64,000 nt of DNA, from positions 75,492-139,491 of the forward strand of contig NMRB01000571.1 in NCBI GenBank assembly GCA_002633025.1, in the 5' to 3' direction. Below the pieces are notes generated by a model. The model did not search any database and had not been told where the DNA came from. It was given only the letters and a program-made list of their open reading frames with translations. Origin of the DNA: Notospermus geniculatus (Eukaryota > Nemertea > Pilidiophora > Heteronemertea > Lineidae). This document shows positions 1 to 13,248 of the stretch, in pieces (within the stretch, counting starts at the first letter, position 1; each line of letters starts with the position of its first letter). The position numbers and the translations under genes were made by a program.

Positions 1-3000
1 CATGCGACGGATGGAAAGTTTTTAACATTCTGTAAAACTCCTGCTATGACACTGGTAATAATGTAGCCGCATTCTATGAGATTCTCAGCAAGACCACCCA
101 AATCTCAACTCTCTATCTCGTCTACCTGTAACGATACTTCTGATTGGCGCAGCCGCGGAAAGTTGACTTCGGTCGTTGCGTCGACAGCTGTGATTGGTCA
201 GTTGCTGTCAATATTTGCCGAGTATCTGTCTTCCATTGAACGGTTCGGTGTGGAACTTCACAGCGTTTATATGTCTACATTAAACCTTAATAGAAGACAA
301 TGATTAACCATGTAATGCATTCAATGCTAAAAAGACGTTCTTTCTAGCCGTGGAAAATAGCATTAAACTGTTGGTAAATTTGTACTGACAACGTGTAAAT
401 AGGAATGTGTACAAAAAGCGAAAGTTGAACTCTGCGGTAGCGACCTAAATGGAACAGACTTTACTTATCCAGTATTTTTGCCAATCCTCTGGCACCAGGG
501 ACAAAATGAGGGAAAGAATGAAGAAGTAACAAACTTCTTTCATGTGCCGAACGACGTTTTAAAAGATATCGCGATTTTCTCAGGGTTTTGTGTGGTTTTG
601 AGACATTCAAGTAGCCCAGGAAGGAGACTTTGACGATTTGACTGAAAAGTCGTTTGCTCCAAGTTGATTTTTCATGTCAAGATTGGCTACGACACAAAGA
701 ATCGATATGACTCCAAGTATATATGGGCAGTTTTAAAGTTGCGAAAAACCCCCGTTGCTTCTTTCTCCAGAAGAGGCAAAATGGCAAAACAGGAAAAGTA
801 TAGCCTAATGTCATAGGCCTATCTTTTACATCCAACCAACCGTATCATTGATTACTTGCCGAGTTTCTTTGAAAAAGGAAACTCCCACGGGTTCTACCAA
901 TGAGAGATTGACACAAGCAGTGAATCATGTAAACGATGATGTTTGTCATTCATCCATAGAAATATCACAACAATGGGTCGAATTTTCTGGCTAGTTGGTT
1001 TCATTTGATGGAAGTAAATATTAGTGTTTGGTTTTGAAGGTAACTTAAAAACATATAGCTGGATGGACAGCACGTTCAGCTGGTAGTGTTCGTAGCAACA
1101 GTCAGTATAATTCCGCTCCAAGCAACAGTGCAGTATGTTGCGAGTTCGATGTCATTTCGCGAAACAAAGGGTGTTGCTTTGACATACGTCTCAGGGGTTC
1201 ATTAAGAACATTATTTACCGTCAGTTGTTGGCAGTTTGACAACAAAAGTAAAGTATCATATACATACGATATTATCAGCTGACAAGTGGCCGTTCTGTCA
1301 GTCAAAAACCGCAGCGGACACAACACGAGGCCAAACCAACGAAAAAGAGGTCTAATGGCCATGTGAGTGTGTTAGAAACTTGACATGAGATTTCCAACCG
1401 TGCGCTAAGAAAACCTGCGGTTAAAGTTCACCGTCCAATGAGAGCGCCGTAAATCGTGACGTCACGTGCTGGGAATGACGCAGTGAAGTAACGATGTGAC
1501 TTTTCATCATTGGCGGGAAAACATTGCCAGAGCTGGAAAGGAAACGCCCGATAGAATGAATTTACCGACGGACTGTAGATCTACACCTGACTCTTCTTCT
1601 TTGGCCTAACCGTGACCAATCCACTCTTAGAAGCAATCAACTCAAATTAACCAATGATAAGGTAGTAACAATTCGATAAAGTGATTTGCTTTGACGATCA
1701 GTGGCTTAGAGAAGTCAACACACAACGCGGGTCGTCGGGTGCGCTTTAGGTTTAGTTTTCAAATTGTGTTACAGTGAAATATTTTGTCTATCTTGATTGA
1801 CGTAAGGTTCGATGAGCACTGAACGACCCCTAGCATCTCGGGGTCAATTAGAGCTAATCAGATATAATTCATCGATAGTGATATCTTTGGTTTTGAACTT
1901 CGTTGGCATTTACAGCGTGTGTCATAAAACACGTCTCAAAATCTCGGACGATTTGTCGGGTTTGACGTAAACTCGTGCCAGGACGCCTTCTGTCGCCTGT
2001 CGCCGACGAACCATGCCATGTGCTGTCAACTCAGTCGATGGTCCTAGTCCATGACAACCGAAGACCACCAACCGGAGCCAGGCGATTGAATGACAGCCGC
2101 CTATCTACACTTCAGGAAAAAATATACATTGGAACCTGTTAAGAAAACTATTTGTCACAACCTGTCAAGCGTTCATTAGGATAAGCAGGCGACTGCAATT
2201 GCTTGTCGCTTTTCAAACAATGTTGTTACCAAGTTTTATTTACACATTTGGAATGGATAGTGTCGCACGACATTTTCTGCCTGATTAAGGCCTAATTGGC
2301 CGTCGCTGGTGTTATTAACCTTCGCGGAAAAACAAACACCGTCTGTCAGTCAAGTATCACGTGATATGACAGGACAACACGACGGCTGCTGCGGATTGAT
2401 ACATACCCATGAAATCAACAAGGTACGGTTCATTGGGTGCATTTTGTCACATTTTTAACAATCTATTTATTTGTTCTCTGATCGAAGTTCAAATGCTTTA
2501 GTCCGATATCTTGAGTGAATTTGTGACGCCTCGCTGGGTGAATCAGATGTGCGAACACCGTTCCAATGAAATATTTTGGTCTCTGTGTAGGCAGGACCAA
2601 CCCTCGTCGATAAATTTTGTGCTTTCAACATATCTGACGACAAAGTCAGTGAAAATTTGTATTGTCACAGAAGGAGCCTCTTGTTTATTTGAACACGGTC
2701 GCCAATCAAATTAAATGTAGATGTATAGGGTCCTGTCGTTGAAGAGCATTAAGATGGCCGCCACGGCAGCCATATTGGAATACATCCGCCTGTGGTTTGA
2801 ACGATCATGTAGACTAGTTCGCATCATTACCAACCCTGTCCAATAAACTTTTTCCTTCTTTACAGACTTGGTGCATGTCAAAGGCCCCTCTTTGGGCAAG
2901 TTGATCATATGATCGATTTCAAAATTCAGTTCATGTTGATGTTCTCGGAACAATACCTATACATGTACATTCATTACCTAAACCTTGCGACCACTTAGTT

Positions 3001-5449
3001 CAACGACTTTATGAATCTTACAGACATGCAGAACGGTTGGCGCTATGCTACGTCATTCAATTCTCCTCCAATCAGAAACACTGTTTACAAGGCTCCGTGA
3101 CCACGAATGAACGCCAGAGATGATGGCAAAGTTAAAGATCTCGTTTTCTCTGATTTCATCAAGTTGGTCTGGTTTCTATCAAAGTTGCTGACTTTACGCC
3201 CATTAGAGGAAAAATCTGAGATTATGGAAACAACCCGATTACATTTCTCCACACTTATTCAGCATGAATCAAATATTCCATTTCAGAACACTAGGGGGCG
3301 TCTCAGAAAGTACATAGAAGAGTCGGAACAACCAGAACTACGATCTCAATAGGGAGGTTGTAAAAGAGGAACTGGCGCGAAGAAATAGAGATGGTTGGAA
3401 CGTTGGAGCTGGTGTCATAGGAAAAACAGTCAAGTGGAAAAATGTCCAGGGAACGAAAGGATATTCTGTGTGGGTCATCGTCGTGGAGCATTACGTTAGA
3501 AGCGAACAGGATGTTCTTTCCTTTCACGCTAGTCTTCTAGCGAGCAGATGAAAGTTACTACAGTACGAAGTCAATGGCCGCCTTTGAACTTTTACCTAAC
3601 ATCAATATGATATTGGCGAAACTCGGAAATTTCTTAATAATTTGGTCTCATATTGTTTGGGAGACCACTTGAGACGGCCCCAGAAAATAGAACGACGCTA
3701 CAGTTTGCAACCGGTATTAAACGACTCGGGTTAGTTTGCTCTCCGTGGCGCGGCGACAGAACCAAGACAGCCAGTAAGACGGAGCGGTCTCACATTACTG
3801 GCTAACGCGGCCGACGCATGCTCTTAACAGCAAGGAAATAATTTAGCAGGGGAAATTTATGGTTGGGTGTCGCACTTGAATATCTTACAGCTATCAAGAG
3901 GATAGATAACCGAGTCAATCATTTTGATTACAAGGAAAGGAAGACAGAAGAGTCATTTGGTGATATTTGAACGTAAAATATAGCTAAGATTCATATAACA
4001 GTGGCGGAGTGAGTAAGGGTCATTCGCACTCGGGCTACTTGCATTTCTTTTCATTTCCTTCTGTAATTACCGCCTTGATGACGGTGTAACAGCTGTCAGT
4101 GTTCATATCGCTCAGTGTTCCCTGCATTGTTCGGAAAACGCTGAAAACAGATTAACACGTCTCCTTGTTCGTCCCCTATTGTCAAGTCGGGGCTTATTAC
4201 GTCAGTCTTTTGTAGGGGAACATTGGTAGACGGGAGACATCGACAGATGTTACACCGGTTTAACAACTTAAACTATTGTAAATTTGCTCTCGTCAATTTT
4301 AGGTAACACTTGAAATAAAACCAGGCTATGGTTTACATGTAAAACAACATCCCTGCTAACATTTACCAGTACATCTCCCTCTGGCATTTTGATGAGCAAA
4401 CCGAAGCAGTATAACAACATGTGAAATAAACCACAAAGAGGAAGCGACTTTTTCTGAACCTACACAAGTCTTTGCAACATCAACTTGCCACGTGTGCATA
4501 TGTTAGAATGTAAACTAGAACAAACAAGGACTCGCCTGGCACTCTCATNAAGAAAATGATATGAATAGGGAAAAAGATTGGTGGCATTTTGACATATGGA
4601 GAATTTTCAATTACCGGTTTCCGATCATTGCAGGAGCTAGCGTACACATACGAGACGTCGATTCGGGGGTAGTGACGTCATATCCGTGAATTGCATTTCG
4701 GGGATTTTCGGAGATTACTCTGTACATAGGTCAAACATAAAAATACGCGAAGCGGGACGGTCAGGTTTTCTCATAGATACATGCGATAAGTTTAGCTAAA
4801 AGAAGCAACCAACGCATGCGCCACTTTGTGATATTTTTGGGAATATTCGCCATATCAACCCCCACCCTCCGCGAAATCTCACTAAATATTGGTTATATTT
4901 GGTGCTTCCATTATCCCTGTCGAGAGCCCGGTGTTACCCACAATCGGATTCTCATTTTAGATTGACCACCGCCATCATCCGCCTCGTGCGGACGACAATA
5001 CGATGTAATTATTAGACCGCTCCAAGTGACCATGTTAGTAAACAACCCAATCATTTCCTTCTTGTAATTGCGGGGATCCGCTTTCTTGTATTATTGTTTT
5101 AACAGGCTCAAGCTCCAGGTTAATGTTCGTAGATACTACCCCGCAAAGTCAATTTCAATTTCTTCTCCACAAAAGCTTGGTTAATACACGGATACGAGGA
5201 AACGTAAAAGAATCTTTTGCGGGGACACTTTACTCCGGCGCTGACGCGGCGGAATGTTGACCAATGAGAGAACGACAGTTGAAGTCACGTGTCCGTTCGC
5301 TGCGTTGGCGCATGACTGCTGAATCCGATTATTTGATTGGTCCTCCAAGTCCTAGGAAAAAGCGAAGACGTCGATGGCGGTCGAAACTTCCTCGATCATC
5401 AGTAACTTTTTGTCGTGTCCGGTCATTTTCCTGTGAGATACCTTCTAAC
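1..5449. other. Gene-poor upstream region, no gene recognised
   Basis: I see no open frame here that resembles a known protein and no RNA gene. All open frames are short (about 80 codons or less) and isolated. The stretch holds one ambiguous base (N at 4549), a TAGGCCTA octamer at 814-821 and a CTCF-like core at 3288-3300 with one mismatch. Base composition looks like ordinary invertebrate intergenic DNA. It may include distant regulatory DNA of the DMRT gene downstream, but nothing in the sequence proves this. Confidence 0.5.
3288..3300 (+). promoter_or_regulatory. Weak CTCF-like motif
   Basis: The sequence ACACTAGGGGGCG matches the CTCF core CCASYAGRKGGCR at all but the first base. It closely resembles the better doublet at 11.7 kb. 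This is a motif match only; occupancy is unknown. Confidence 0.25.
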
Positions 5450-6225
5450 CAATGCGATACCCATAGTCCGGACGCAAAACCCCGATTTTCTGAGAAGTGG
5501 CACTTTTTGTATAACAGCAGTTTTTTTGCATTTTTTATTTCTCCAAATGACAGAGATTCAGAATCCGCCGGATGCCACTCTGGCACCCTTGAGCGTTTTG
5601 AGAAAATCCCTTTTGAATTTTTGGAACTGACTTTATCATTAGACGTCAGCTGACGCAACGACTGAGCTTTGTACAGGAGAATGGAACCCGATGTACAGCT
5701 AACTTTTAAACGGTGGGATTTACACCCCATAAATGTATTATCAAGAGATAGAAACCTGGGGCCTCGTAACCAAATAAGCAAGTCTTTGGTAGTTTTTACG
5801 TAGTTACGTAATTCGAAACGGCATTTTTATGTATTTTCACCAATTTTGTGTTAATTTACATGAAAAAGCCATTTCGCTATTACATAACTACTGAAAACAA
5901 TTAAAAACATGCTTGTCTGCTTCTGAGGCACCATGTTTCTATCTGTTGGTAATACATTTGTGGGGTGTAAATCCCACCGTTTAAAAGTTAGCTGTACATC
6001 GGGTTCCATTCTCCTGTACAAAGCTCAGTCGTTGCGTCAGCTGACGTCCAATGATAAAGTCAGTTCGAAAAATTCAAACGGGGTTTTCTCAAAACGCTCA
6101 AGGGTGCCAGAGTGGCATCCGCCGGTTTCTGAATCTGTGTCATTTGGAAATATAAGAAATGCAAAAAAATTGCTGTTATACAAAAATTTCCCACTTTTTC
6201 GTTTTGCGTCCAGACTACCAGCAAT
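5450..6225. repeat. Long foldback element (about 775 bp inverted repeat)
   Basis: The outer arms, about 5490-5770 and 5930-6210, are reverse complements of each other at roughly 94 percent identity by eye (about 17 differences in 275 bases). A weaker inner pair of arms continues inward toward a loop near 5830-5860, so almost the whole element can fold on itself. Each arm contains an open frame of about 90 codons (minus strand in the left arm, plus strand in the right). Most differences between the arms change the amino acid, so these frames are unlikely to be coding. Best read as a foldback or MITE-like non-autonomous transposon. No target-site duplication could be fixed. Confidence 0.75.
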
Positions 6226-9200
6226 ACCATCAGGTTGATAACAAACCGTAAGAGAAACTTGCTTCTCTGGCTCCTATCGTGGTTACCTCTTCCCCATCTG
6301 CTCACAATATGTTCCCTATCATAACCATTATCTCCAGTTATCTTCTGCGTTCGTCAATATATTTCGGCTGTTCCGAGTTCGCTGTTGCAAAACAAAAACA
6401 ATGTCGGACACCTTTTAAGTGGATCTTACGAATTGAAATTACTTCAGGAGGGACCTATAAGAAAAAGAAAACAGCATAAAATCTCGCCGTCCTCGCTCGC
6501 CATCTTGTCCCTAGACTTGTAAAGCCGTGTGGGTCAATGTACAATGTAGTGTCTTACGTAAGTCTTCAGAAGGGAACGTTATTGTCCGCCGTTGACAAGA
6601 GATTTGGAACTGACCATGCTTTCCCCACACCATTACCCCCGGGATTTGTCGATAAAATTAAAATAATCCTCGTGGCCTCTTGCATGTAGCTTGACAGAAA
6701 CGGCCATAGAATATGCGCCATCGCAGAACTCAAGGACCTTTTCGGTAGATGGGTGCTCTCCCCCCGAGGACACCCCCTCCCCCCGTTCACAGAGTACAAA
6801 CAAGACCACCCGTGAAAACACAGCCAGCGAACTTGTTAACACGCTTGTATGTTAGTTCTTTAGAAAACGTGTTGTTTTAAGAGCAAAGAAACATAGATAC
6901 TGCACGTGTGTGTCAACTGAAGAAGATATGTTCAGATCTATCGGGAGCTGTTTCATCTTGCACACCTTTACTTTGGATACCTTACCTAATGAAACACATG
7001 TGAGAATGGCTAAGATAATGGACTAGCCATTTACCAATAAGTGTCGGGTTCGTTTTACCTTTCTGCTGAATAATCTGAGTGTTCTTGATATCACCCACGG
7101 GAAAACTGATACTGATTACTTTATCAAGATCATCTAAGTGCGAAGAGAAGCTTGGGACTGATCCCATCGTCTGGTCCTCTGTTGTGTCATTTTCGCATGC
7201 GCCATGCTCATTGCGCAAGTCCTCCTTTTAGAACTCTTCAATGAATCGCGTTTCCCGCCAACTCGGTATTATGTGACGCGTCATCTTTTGATTGGTTGAG
7301 ATAACATAATGGCCAATGAGAGCGTTGTTACCGAGTGACGTCATTAAGTCACACTGGTCACGTGACTTTCCCTAGTGAAAAATAATAGTGGACGCGTTCA
7401 TAGCAGTTTTCTTAACAGAAAACGATATAGCGAGATTTTATCCGGTGCCCAGAAGCACCGCATGGCAATCAATTACCTCTGGCACTTGAGTCACCTGACG
7501 ATAATGATATATGAGCTAAATCAAACGATTGCTCTCAACGAGAGAGAATGTGCGAGTTGTGTCCCTCTAGAAACGAGCGGTAACACCTCTCAAAAACAGA
7601 TTCATCACATTATCCTCTACTGCAATTACACACTGGCCACTCAACGTTACTAAATTTTACTTTCAGCACGTCACTTGTCATTTTGTCGGTCTATAGTCTG
7701 TTCGGATGTTGAAGAGAAGTTACGTACGTCGTGGCGTCCAGTCGTCGCAGTCTTGGTCGGACTCGCCTTTCTGACTTGTTTGGAAAAGACACGGGCAACA
7801 GGATCTCTGGAAGCCACTCTCCACCAGACCGATCAACTTTCCGATGCTCATCGTGGCGATAAAGGGTTTGTACGGAGCAAGTCAGAGTTTTCACAGCCTG
7901 TATGGAGGCCAAATCTGATGGCTTGAAGAAGTTATTGAAGTGTATCGCCATTTCTCATTGGAAAATGTTTCTGAGTCCACAGAAGTCAGCCAATCAGATC
8001 ATTCGATTTGGAAACAGACGACATCCTGGTTGCCCGGTCATAGGCCTAGTGCGACAGTGTGTTCTTGATTGCGAAACGCTCCATAAAGGCACGTCTTTCG
8101 AGTACCAACGTATCATCGATCAAAACGAATTGTCATCTTGCATCCGAGAAGTTTCCAAAACACGGAAATTATTTCAATGTTGACAGACTGGTATCCCTCG
8201 CCCAGTGTCCATCAGCTGTAGACGTGTTCCGTCCAGGCCGGGCAAACACGCGGCGTGACAGGCAGAGCAAATTCAACATGGCCGGCTTCTGTAAACAAAT
8301 GACCGCTGACGTTGCTAAACGAGCAGGTATCCCATCACGAACCAATGGCATTGTCGGTTAGAACATGACTGGTGCGGGGTGCAGAGACGGTTTAAAATGG
8401 CAAAACTATCTAAGAATGAGGATGCCGAGAGAGTGATGGCCATGGCCATGCGGCCACGTTTTAGATTCCCCCATGGGTGTAACCTCGTCCCCACCGTTAA
8501 AGGCCTTTCTTCGACGGAGGACGAGCCTGGGAACGAGGCTGTGGATGCGGGGCTGGTGACCTCCTTTGAGACAGATTGGAGATTGCCGATATTCCGAAGT
8601 TCGATGAACCATTGTCTCAGTTCAATCTCAGTGATCACTCAAGTCCGCCCCAACTCTCAGACGAACGTCGGTGAGGAGTTCCATTATGATGAGATCATCA
8701 CTCTCAGCCTCTCTTTGATGCTGTCATCTCTCATCCATTGTCCTCTCTCTGCTTACCTAACAAACAAAAGGCGATCTCTAGCCACCTGTCCAGGCCAAAG
8801 ACCTTGCCTGACCTCCTCACAAATCCACGAACTGTCGCCGTAAAGTATACATTTTGTTTCCCCGCAGCAAATGCCCCGCTGTGATTTGATTGGTCAACAA
8901 TTGTATCGCAGCAGACGGCAAATAACTTTAATCAAATTTGTTAAATGGAGTTCAATGTATCATTTACACCTTAAAATGGGGTATGCCCGATAGAATGTCG
9001 ACTCTAATGCGCTAACAACGCATAATATTTTGAGGATAAACATGGAGGATTCTATGGGAGGTCATTTGGGGTTCGGGGAGACCGACCGCCCGGGTGACTT
9101 GACGGACAGCCGAAATTCGGCATGAGGGCTTCCTCCAAGTGAAAGAAAATCTTTCTCAAAATGCTGAATGGTAAGCCGACCATCAAATATGACCTATTTC

Positions 9201-12200
9201 TACTCTGTTGAACTGTGTAGTGCAGGAAGAAACCGGAGCGCCTAAGGACCACCGCTGTCACAGATAATCTTGGTGAGAACTGGGCTCAGAAGTGCTGCCC
9301 TCTGACCGACGTTTCTCGACATACAAATCGAAGACTGTGGTTCCCAAGCGAAAGCCAACTGTTTAGTTCTACTCTCCCTGTATAGATGGCCACCCTGTCA
9401 GGTGAAGCGTTGCGCTGGTGGGAGGACGCGCGGGACTGATCTCCTGTTTCATAGGTTGAGATCTGGACCCCACCATCCTCTCGAAACAGGGTCATTCAGT
9501 CGCATCTCCTACGTCGCACCTCTTCTGACCCTGTCACATTCCGTGCCTTTTCGGCGGGGAACCACCGACAGATTTTCTGTCGTCAAATCGGCCAATCAGA
9601 AGCTAGCTTATAGCCAAGTCCTGGCATAAAACCAACCCCGAATACAACTGACCTATGATTTGTAACGGGCCGATGTAACGCTCTTTCCCATTGGCTGCTA
9701 TTTCGGGAGACTGGGAGAATTCGCGGAATAAATGGATCTTACTTTAAATCGGAACCTCCCGGCAATGGGNTATCAATGTGATGATCATATCGAATTTGAT
9801 TGAGTAACTCCTGTATATACTGTCACCTTTCTGATTGAAAGTCATGGTAAACAAGATTTGGCGCAATGACTGGTGGTTGAGCCTCTTCAGTCGAGTGGAC
9901 AATGCCCTGAGCCCTCAGAGCAAACGTATGCGTATAGAAACGCTAACGTCATACATAACTTGAAGAGTTCGGGACAATACCATCCATAACATTTTGTTTG
10001 CAGAGCAGAAGCTGGCGATGATAAGTACCGAGGAAATCGGAGAGGTCAGCCACTAAGTTTTTATCATCAAAATGGACAAAAATCGTTTGGAATCTCATTA
10101 AAAATTGCGGAGGGTATGAAGAGGATCGCACTTTTAGACGGAGCTGGTTTGAGGAAACATTTCGAATCATTCCGCGGGCATCGTATGTCTGTGCAAGGAC
10201 GCAGGACCGGGGCGGAATAGGCCCCGAGATGACGTTGAAGTTTTGGAACCTCCTGTCAGCCTAGACTGGTACCCGGTCCTACTATATTACATCGGACTTT
10301 GCATTGCAGCGCGCAAGTTGGTAGGATCAGATACTAGTCTACTGTCAGCCGTCTGTCTTCGGTCTCGGTTTTTTTGCCTCAGTCAGTTCGCAGCTGTGTT
10401 GAATAAAGAGATTAACGGATTTTGCCGATATAGGAAAGAGTGTGTGGCAACCTAGGCATAATCTAGGCTATATCATAGAAGGATACACCTTCAGAATGCC
10501 ACCATTTTCTTCCCTGCAACTTAAGAACAGTCTCTTGATTCAAGATTGATGCAAACAAACAAACAATGGGATGAGACCTCATGTTTGGAATGCAATAAGC
10601 CATAAGACACTCAAGATCGTAAGAGTGGCGATTTGGCGGGAACTCCCTGGTGGCAACAGTTAGGTCTAATTTGGGAACCCGGAGATGGCGAAACGGATCA
10701 ATAGAAGGAGGCAGGATTTGATGCGGTCTTTTCTGTCCTCCTGTCAGAATTTAGGATGTTGATCGTTAAGAACATCAAACAATACAGCGATGAAGTTTTT
10801 GTAAGCGGAGAAAAAAACTCGCTGCGTGATGATGGACAAGCTTATCAAATTGTGTGAATTATATTTCGATGGCAACGCATAAGACGCTGCGTTCATTTAC
10901 AAGAAATGAAACTTTTGGCTTCTTGTTTCCTTTTATTCAAAAAAATGGCTTGTTCTTGCATGACAACCATCGGGAAACTGTCGTCTGATGAGAAATGAGT
11001 ATTAATATGACTTTATCCCGAGGGGTCGTTGCACGCCGAATCTGACAGAAGACAAAACGTTCCTTTGGCAATACCTATCATTCGTGGTTGCAGATTCCTT
11101 ATAAAAACACCTATCATGATCTTCAAACTTTCTTATCTCAAAATTCAGTCGATTTCATATTCATATCAAGTTTACAGGAAATTTGTGCACATGATGTACA
11201 ATTTGATCAGTAAAACATAGTCTAAGTGAGGTGAGCTGAACCGAAGGCTTTCAATGAAACTCCAAGTTGTTGCTTAGCACAAGGATTGCCGGGTACCTGT
11301 TGGTTTTTGGTTACTTTTTATCCCGTTTTTTGTTTATTTTGTTCGTTTTGCCATGTGTCTGGATAAGGGTGATCGGAGAACACCACGACTTCAGTAGAAT
11401 TCCTCACTTAAATAATCACTGTAGCGGAAGACACCGCAGGCAACAAATCCAACATATGTTAAACTGAGCCAAAGGCTTATTCAGATATGTTGTTTTACCT
11501 TGTGTCACATGTTATTTTTGAATCGGCAATTTGTAAAGCCTTTCTGGTTAGTCTAACTAAAGAAACAACTTTCGAAATTTTATACTGGTTCGGATGTTGT
11601 AAACAGTGTTCCACTGTGTCCTAGGCCACTTGTGAGTGGGTGCCGCTGGCGGGCTAACACTGATACCTCACCCACGAGTGTTCACAAGAATTCGGATCAA
11701 ATCGCCACCAGGGGGCACCTGAGCACCACTAGGGGGCGTGTTTCACCGTTGTAAACAAAGTCTCCAAGAGGCACTGAAGTCATAGTCTGAAAGTTCTTGA
11801 AATTTTTCATCGTGCTACGTTGAAGTGTTCAAGAAGTCGACCTCAGAGGTGAATGTCGAACAACAACAAAAAAAATGATTGTGTCTTTCTCTTTGAATTT
11901 AAGTAAAGTTACACTACTGCTTTCTGCGTGAAAAAAGAATGAAATCCACGGTGAGCTTTCTGGGAAATTTATAATTAATAAGCTCACTGTCAACTTTGAT
12001 TAAACCGAAAAAAATAATAAGGTAACTACTAACGCCGCGTATAATTGCAGTTATTACACTAGTTTAAAACTGTCTCCGGACGCGTAATGCTGTAACCGTC
12101 ACCGTTTATGCCGTTTATCCAATACTGGCTTATTGTCTTTAGTTCGTGGTTAGAAACCGTCATTTCACGGAGTTTACCATTCAAAGAGAGCCCACGTCAA

Positions 12201-13147
12201 TAAAACCAGCAGAGCGAAAGTGAAGTTAATTCTTCTCGATATCATGGAAGGTGGTAATTCCCTTTACTGGTTTCTTGATTAGAGGGTGGCAGGGCCGCTG
12301 CCTAAAAGTGCTGGACCCCCATGGAGATGATCATGCTGTGCGTTCAGGGGGGTTCCTCCTGCTATCCTGGGAGACAGCGATCCCGGTCACTGTTTCCTTC
12401 GAGGCTGGGAGAAGTGTTATAGGTTTCAGGGGATAATTCAAGGTTAACCGGGTTTCTTTTCTGATCTCAGAGAAGGTGACCTACAAGCCAGTTTCCGCAA
12501 CGGCCTGTTCAGGCCTACGACAACGTTCAGCGAGAATTCTTCCATTGCTATGACGTAAACATTTCTTGACTCCGAGACTCCATTGGGCACCCACCGAACA
12601 TAGATGTCCCCTTTCGTTCCCTAGTTTACTTGGTGACGGGTAGGCCTACTGCAGCTTCACTCGGAAGCGTTCACCTCGTAGCTGGGTAGGGCCTACATAA
12701 AAGAAAGCAGCGTACTAACATTGGAATGGCTTGAATTCCTTTGAAATGAAGTTAGCCTCCTTCAAATGGCAAAGACTTTGCATGTCGTACCCGACAAGAC
12801 TTTGGATAGCCAGAATGTTCTCTCCTTCAGCTTCGTGAGCTCAGGGGCGACGGACCCCTCGTCTCGCCGACTTGATATTGTCATGCAGTGATACAGGTGT
12901 GGACACAATGGTCCAGACAGCAGGAGGCTGTGGAGCTCACAAATCCTTCACACCTTTCTGATGTTGTGATTATTTGAGGGGAATGTGGTGCAAGATGTGA
13001 CCTTCCCCCTGGGAGGACACATTTCACAGGATTCCTGAAACAAGGTTCAAGCTTTTGCGTCTTGCGTTGGGAAATTTTGGGCGAAACCACACATTATGAA
13101 CTGCTAACCTAGGCCTTCCACTCCGTAAGAGTTTTCTCGCACAAGTT
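6226..13147. other. Gene-poor region, no gene recognised
   Basis: Nothing here resembles a known protein. The longest open frame (8379-8843 plus, 154 codons) has no recognisable domain and no splice-compatible neighbours that I can see. The stretch contains an N at 9770, TAGGCCTA octamers at 8041 and 12641, and the CTCF-like doublet at 11705-11738. Isolated unrecognised exons cannot be excluded. Confidence 0.45.
11705..11738 (+). promoter_or_regulatory. Tandem CTCF-like motif doublet
   Basis: Two copies of the CTCF core consensus CCASYAGRKGGC lie on the plus strand: CCACCAGGGGGCAC at 11705-11718 and CCACTAGGGGGCG at 11726-11738. Both match the 12-base core perfectly. CTCF is a bilaterian insulator and architectural protein, and clustered same-strand sites are typical of strong anchors in vertebrates. 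The doublet lies 7.2 kb upstream of the DMRT start codon. Binding in this organism is inferred only from the motif. Confidence 0.45.
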
Positions 13148-13248
13148 GGTTCTCTATGGGCGACTCACAGCAGAAAACTATGGGAAGTTTGTGTCACTGG
13201 CCATGGCCTAAGCCATATAAGGAAACCAACGATTGCCCATTGAGAGCC
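13148..13248. repeat. Short MITE-like element, family with 36257-36370
   Basis: The ends form an imperfect terminal inverted repeat: GGTTCTCTATGGGC on the left and the complement of GGCTCTCAATGGGC on the right, both preceded by TT. A second copy with matching ends and similar length lies at 36257-36370. No coding capacity. Confidence 0.55.

Noticed and set aside
5329-5781. 150-codon minus frame mirrored by a plus frame at 5933-6238
   Set aside because: The similarity is explained by the inverted repeat, and the differences between the two frames are mostly replacements, so no protein is supported.
8379-8843. 154-codon plus-strand frame
   Set aside because: No known motif; several other frames are open over the same bases on both strands, which is typical of a chance GC-richer patch.
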